Source of the DNA: Streptomyces sp. NRRL S-31
GTDB taxonomy: Bacteria; Actinomycetota; Actinomycetes; Streptomycetales; Streptomycetaceae
Direction: 5' to 3'
Length of the DNA stretch: 27,447 nt
Assembly: GCF_000718775.1 (NCBI RefSeq)
Contig: NZ_JOCB01000107.1
Location: 1-27,447 of the forward strand
Shown: positions 23,863 through 27,447 of the stretch, piece after piece
Layout of the letters: each line of letters begins with the position of its first letter
Numbering within the stretch: the first letter of the stretch is position 1
Made by a program: the position numbers and the translations under genes
The notes under the pieces: model-generated
Databases searched by the model: none
Seen by the model: only the letters and a program-made list of their open reading frames with translations
Told to the model about the DNA's origin: nothing

Positions 23863-26028
23863 TCAGCCCTGGACGGCGAGGACGAGTGGCAGCACACCCC
23901 GCGCTCCGGATCCGCGGAGCAGACGTGCCGCGACCGCCAGGGTCCAGCCCGTCTCCGTGAAGTCGTCGACCAGCAGCACCGGACCGGCGGCCTCGGTGAG
24001 CGCCGACGCCAGGGCGGGCGGCACCGTCAACGCGCCGTCGAGTGCCTTCAGCCGCTGCGCGCTGTTGCTGCGTGGCGACCGGGGCGCCTCACCGGCGTAC
24101 TCCACCGAACCGAGCAACGGGAGCCTGCCGATCTCGGCGATCCGTGCGCCCAGGGAGTGGATCAGCCGGGGCCGGCTGCGGGAGGCCACGGTGACCACGC
24201 CCACCGGCCGGGCGGGGGCGTCGGACGCGCCGGAGGCCCAGCCCCCGGGACCGCGGGCCCAGTCGGCCAGCACGTCCACCACGGCTCGTGCCACGTCGTC
24301 CGGCACCGCGGCGTCCGACGCCTGGGGCGCGAGCAGCGGACGCAGCCGGTTGCCCCAGCCGATGTCCGACAGCCGCCCCAGGGCCCGCCCCGGCGAGGCC
24401 TGCTCCCCGGCCGGGATGCGTCCCTTGAGATCGATGCCGATGGCCGGGAGCCCGGTCGGCCACATGCGCCGGGGCTCCACCTCCACCCCGGCCCGGCCCA
24501 GGTCGCTCCGGGCGGCGTCCAGGGCCGCCGTGGACAGGCCGGAGGTGAAGCGCGGCTCCGCGCAGTTGTCGCAGCGGCCACAGGGCTTGGCGCCCTCGTC
24601 GTCCAGCTGGCGCTGGAGGAACTCCATCCGGCACTCGGTCGTCGTCGCGTACTCGCGCATCGCCTGCTGTTCGGCCGCACGCTGCCGCGCCACCCACGCG
24701 TAGCGCTCGGCGTCGTACGACCACGGCCGGCCGGTGGCGGTCCAGCCGCCCTTGACCCGGTGCACGGCTCCGTCCACGTCGAGGACCTTCAGCATGGTCT
24801 CCAGGCGTGAGCGGCGCAGCTCGACCAGCGGTTCCAGGGCGGGCAGCGACAGGGGGCGGTCCGCCCGGCCGAGGACGTCGAGGGTGCGCCGGACCAGGTC
24901 CTCCGAGGGGAAGGCGAGCGAGGCGAAGTACTCCCAGATGGCCTCGTCCTCCTTGCCCGGCAGCAGCAGCACCTCGGCGTGGTCGACGCCACGGCCGGCC
25001 CTGCCGACCTGCTGGTAGTAGGAGATGGGGGAGGAGGGCGAGCCGAGGTGGACGACGAAGCCGAGGTCCGGCTTGTCGAAGCCCATGCCGAGCGCGGAGG
25101 TGGCGACCAGGGCCTTGACGCGGTTGGCGATCAGGTCGTCCTCGGCCTGCTGCCGGTCGGCGTTCTCCGTCTTGCCGGTGTACGAGGCGACGGCGTGCCC
25201 GCGCTGCCGCAGGAAGGCGGTCACCTCCTCGGCGGCGGCGACGGTGAGGGTGTAGACGATGCCGGAGCCCGGCAGGTCGTCGAGATGGTCGGCGAGCCAG
25301 GCCATCCGGTGCGCGGCGTCCGGCAGTCGCAGCACGCCGAGGCTCAGACTCTCCCGGTCCAGCGGCCCGCGCAGCACCAGCGCGTCGGAGGTGCCGCCCG
25401 TGCCGAGCTGCTCGGCGACGTCCGCGGTGACGCGCGCGTTGGCCGTGGCCGTCGTGGCCAGCACGGGGACGCCGGGCGGGAGGTCGCCGAGCATGGTGCG
25501 CAGCCGCCGGTAGTCGGGGCGGAAGTCGTGCCCCCAGTCGGAGATGCAGTGGGCCTCGTCCACGACCAGCAGGCCGGTGGCCGCGGACAGCTTGGGCAGC
25601 ACCTGGTCACGGAAGTCGGGGTTGTTCAGCCGCTCCGGCGAGACGAGCAGGACGTCCACGTCGCCCGCCGCGATCTCGGCCTCGACGGTCTCCCACTCCT
25701 CGGTGTTGGCGGAGTTGATGGTCCGGGCGTGGATACCGGCCCGGCCCGCGGCCTCCACCTGGTTGCGCATGAGCGCGAGCAGCGGGGAGACGATCACCGT
25801 CGGTCCGCTGCCTCTGGCCCTAAGCAGCGAGGTCGCCACGAAGTACACCGCGGACTTGCCCCAGCCCGTGCGCTGTACGACCAGGGCCCGGCGCCGGTCG
25901 GCGACCAGCGCCTCGATCGCCCGCCACTGGTCCTCGCGCAGCCGGGCCGCGCCCGTGGCATCCCCGACGAGCCGGGCGAGGACGGTGTCGGCCTCGGCCC
26001 GGAGATCCGCGTTGCTCGTGTGCTCCAT
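23863..26028 (-). CDS. RecQ-family helicase with C-terminal phosphoribosyltransferase-like domain
   Basis: ATP-dependent 3'-5' DNA helicase of 721 aa from ATG 26028 (ATG 26037 would add three residues). Q-motif region LREDQWRAI; Walker A TGWGKS (54-59), with Trp where RecQ usually has Gly; DEAH (157-160); TTATAN; ATSALGMGFDKPD; QQVGRAGRG (339-347). The RecQ zinc site is exact: Cys466, 483, 486 and 489, spaced 17-3-3 as in E. coli RecQ. In place of a C-terminal HRDC domain the last ~150 residues end in VLLVDDFTETGWT (684-696), a PRPP-binding-loop pattern of type I/ComF-like phosphoribosyltransferases, followed by RLLRGSGARGVLPLVLAVQG. The Shine-Dalgarno site is weak (GGA). Two DnaA boxes lie upstream. 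The helicase call is firm; the role of the PRTase-like part is unknown. Confidence 0.92.
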   Translation of the reverse strand: MEHTSNADLRAEADTVLARLVGDATGAARLREDQWRAIEALVADRRRALVVQRTGWGKSAVYFVATSLLRARGSGPTVIVSPLLALMRNQVEAAGRAGIHARTINSANTEEWETVEAEIAAGDVDVLLVSPERLNNPDFRDQVLPKLSAATGLLVVDEAHCISDWGHDFRPDYRRLRTMLGDLPPGVPVLATTATANARVTADVAEQLGTGGTSDALVLRGPLDRESLSLGVLRLPDAAHRMAWLADHLDDLPGSGIVYTLTVAAAEEVTAFLRQRGHAVASYTGKTENADRQQAEDDLIANRVKALVATSALGMGFDKPDLGFVVHLGSPSSPISYYQQVGRAGRGVDHAEVLLLPGKEDEAIWEYFASLAFPSEDLVRRTLDVLGRADRPLSLPALEPLVELRRSRLETMLKVLDVDGAVHRVKGGWTATGRPWSYDAERYAWVARQRAAEQQAMREYATTTECRMEFLQRQLDDEGAKPCGRCDNCAEPRFTSGLSTAALDAARSDLGRAGVEVEPRRMWPTGLPAIGIDLKGRIPAGEQASPGRALGRLSDIGWGNRLRPLLAPQASDAAVPDDVARAVVDVLADWARGPGGWASGASDAPARPVGVVTVASRSRPRLIHSLGARIAEIGRLPLLGSVEYAGEAPRSPRSNSAQRLKALDGALTVPPALASALTEAAGPVLLVDDFTETGWTLAVAARLLRGSGARGVLPLVLAVQG

Positions 26029-26080
26029 GGGTTCCATACAACAGGACGGGACCGACAATCGGCCGGGCCCGGGCCAGGGC

Positions 26081-26089
26081 TGTGGACAA
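26081..26089 (-). promoter_or_regulatory. DnaA box (TTGTCCACA)
   Basis: On the minus strand the site is exactly TTGTCCACA, the preferred Streptomyces DnaA-box sequence. It lies 53 bp upstream of the recQ-like ATG at 26028. Confidence 0.75.
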
Positions 26090-26121
26090 CGCCGACGTCC
26101 TTGTCGTGTCCCTGCTCCGAC

Positions 26122-26130
26122 TTATCCACA
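26122..26130 (+). promoter_or_regulatory. DnaA box (TTATCCACA)
   Basis: Exactly the strong 9-mer consensus TTATCCACA, on the plus strand, in opposite orientation to the first box and 32 bp from it. It lies 41 bp before the DUF4192 ATG. Confidence 0.75.
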
Positions 26131-26142
26131 GGCCCAACCGGA

Positions 26143-26161
26143 ATCTCGCGATCCGCGAGAT
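26143..26161. promoter_or_regulatory. 8-bp inverted repeat upstream of the DUF4192 gene
   Basis: ATCTCGCG-ATC-CGCGAGAT is a perfect inverted repeat with a 3-base centre, ending nine bases before ATG 26171. The right arm contains GAGAT, the only Shine-Dalgarno-like sequence, so a hairpin here would cover the ribosome site. It could equally be a protein operator. Confidence 0.55.
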
Positions 26162-26170
26162 CGTCGGCGC

Positions 26171-27447
26171 ATGACGAATCACAGCGACACCGCCGGACCC
26201 TCCGAGAACAACGGCCTCTCCGGGCAGGACCCGGCGACGGCACCGGCCGACCACGCCACCCAGGTCACTCTGCGCACCCCGGCCGAGCTGGCCGACGCCC
26301 TGCCCTACCTGCTGGGCTACCGCCCCGAGGACAGCATGGTGCTGGTCGCCCTGCACGACCGCGGAGGCCGCGGCAGGTTCGGCGGCCGCGCCCGGCTCGG
26401 CATCCCCGCGAACGAGGAGGACTGGGAGGCCGCCGCCCGGCAGCTGGCCCGCGGGCTGGTGACCGGCAGCGAGCGGCGCGGCACCCGGCCCGAGGGCATG
26501 GTGGCCTACGTCTGCCAGGAACCGGGCCCCGGGGAGTCGGGCCGGGATGTCAAACGGCGGCTGGAGAGGCTGGCCCACCTGATGCGGATCGAGTGCGGCA
26601 GCCTCGACGTACCGGTGATCGAAGCCCTCTGCGTCTCGGACGGGCGCTTCTGGTCGTACTGCTGCCCGGTCAAGGGCTGCTGCCCCGAGGACGGCTCGCC
26701 GATGGGCCTCCCCGGCACCTCGGTGCTCGCCGCGGCGGCCACCTACGCCGGCATCCAGGTGCGCGGCACGCTCAGGGAACTGCACGCCAGGCTGCGGCCC
26801 TGGGAGACCACGGCGGCGCTGGAGCAGGAGATCGCCCTCGACGCGGCGGGCATGAGCCTGGTGCCCCGCATCCTGGACGAGGCGACCCGCCAGGGCGTGG
26901 CCGAGGAGACCCTCGGTCTCGCCGAGCTGATCATCCACCGTTTCGCCGCGGCGGCACCGGTCTCCGGCACCCACCCGGCGGACGTACGCGACGACGGCCT
27001 GCTCACGGCGGACGAGGCGGCGACCCTGATCCTCGGGCTCCAGGACCGCACGACCCGTGACCGGGCCGCCGCCTGGATGGAGGGGGACACGGCAGGCCCG
27101 GCACTCCGGCTCTGGCGCGCCCTGGCCCGCCGCTGCGTCGGACCCTACGGCGAGCACGCCGCCGCACCGCTCACCCTGGCGGGCTGGGTCGCCTGGTCCA
27201 CAGGTGACGAACTGGAGGCGCGCGAGGCGTTGGCCATGGCATTGGGCGCGGATCCCGACTACTTGTTCGCGCGCCTGCTCCACCAGGCGTGCAACGAAGG
27301 ACTCGACCCCGAGGCGGTCCGCCGCTGCCTGCGCGTGCAGAGCACGCGGGCCGCCCCGGCGCGGACCACGGACCCGACGGCCCCGGCCGCGCGGCACACC
27401 TCCGCCGAGCCCGCGCGGGCTCCGGCGGACGAGCGGCGGTCCGGCAC
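26171..27447 (+). CDS. DUF4192 domain protein (3' end outside window)
   Basis: Actinobacterial protein of unknown function; 425 codons are visible and the frame is still open at the window end. After a ~30-residue polar N-terminus come VTLRTPAELADALPYLLGYRPEDSMVLVAL, then FWSYCCPVKGCCPEDGSPMG (a Cys cluster typical of the family), and later APLTLAGWVAWSTGDELEAR with LGADPDYLFARLL, all hallmark DUF4192 segments. From about residue 400 the sequence turns into an Ala/Pro/Arg/Thr-rich tail. ATG 26171 is the first start; only a weak GAGAT precedes it. It is divergent from the recQ-like gene across a 142-bp gap containing two DnaA boxes. Biochemical role not assigned. Confidence 0.87.
   Translation, partial: MTNHSDTAGPSENNGLSGQDPATAPADHATQVTLRTPAELADALPYLLGYRPEDSMVLVALHDRGGRGRFGGRARLGIPANEEDWEAAARQLARGLVTGSERRGTRPEGMVAYVCQEPGPGESGRDVKRRLERLAHLMRIECGSLDVPVIEALCVSDGRFWSYCCPVKGCCPEDGSPMGLPGTSVLAAAATYAGIQVRGTLRELHARLRPWETTAALEQEIALDAAGMSLVPRILDEATRQGVAEETLGLAELIIHRFAAAAPVSGTHPADVRDDGLLTADEAATLILGLQDRTTRDRAAAWMEGDTAGPALRLWRALARRCVGPYGEHAAAPLTLAGWVAWSTGDELEAREALAMALGADPDYLFARLLHQACNEGLDPEAVRRCLRVQSTRAAPARTTDPTAPAARHTSAEPARAPADERRSG

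Noticed and set aside
24979..27060. 693-codon plus-strand open frame across the recQ-like and DUF4192 genes
   Set aside because: It runs antisense to recQ and then out of frame through DUF4192, with no coherent domains.

Overview
The window is chromosomal DNA of a Streptomyces-type actinobacterium. GC is very high, third codon positions are almost all G/C, several genes start at GTG, Shine-Dalgarno sites are strong where present, and some genes look leaderless. The order hflX - protease - siderophore genes - dinG - lexA - nrdR - nrdJ - small genes - rnhB - recQ-like matches, from memory, the core-chromosome order of Streptomyces coelicolor around SCO5796-SCO5815. That match was not checked against a database.

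Layout. (1) 1-4601: the end of a secreted M1 metallopeptidase, the ribosome-associated GTPase HflX, and a convergent S1-type serine protease with a lipoprotein-like signal; hflX and the protease share a 17-bp-stem terminator. (2) 5058-9808: a three-gene NRPS-independent siderophore operon (PLP aminotransferase, IucA/IucC synthetase, AlcB/IucB-like acyltransferase). No hydroxylase, decarboxylase or iron box is visible. (3) 9946-17079: a DNA-damage and dNTP block with DinG, LexA (SOS box over its own promoter), NrdR (two operators spaced 15 bp) and the B12-dependent ribonucleotide reductase NrdJ. (4) 17325-20469: small genes for TerD, DUF4937, a histidine phosphatase and an ADP-ribosylglycohydrolase, several starting only 6-9 bp after a TANNNT -10 box. 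(5) 20471-21038: a scar region with a TetR remnant lacking its DNA-binding domain and carrying an in-frame amber codon, followed by a 181-bp fold-back MITE. (6) 21113-27447: RNase HII, two proteins of unknown function, a RecQ helicase ending in a phosphoribosyltransferase-like domain, and a divergent DUF4192 gene cut by the window end. Two exact DnaA boxes lie between recQ and the DUF4192 gene.

Most of the window is conserved housekeeping DNA. The parts most worth following up are the minimal siderophore operon with its unknown product, the RecQ-PRTase fusion with DnaA boxes in its divergent promoter, the degenerate RadC-like protein downstream of recQ, and the TetR/MITE scar. No rRNA, tRNA, CRISPR array or intact transposase gene was seen.
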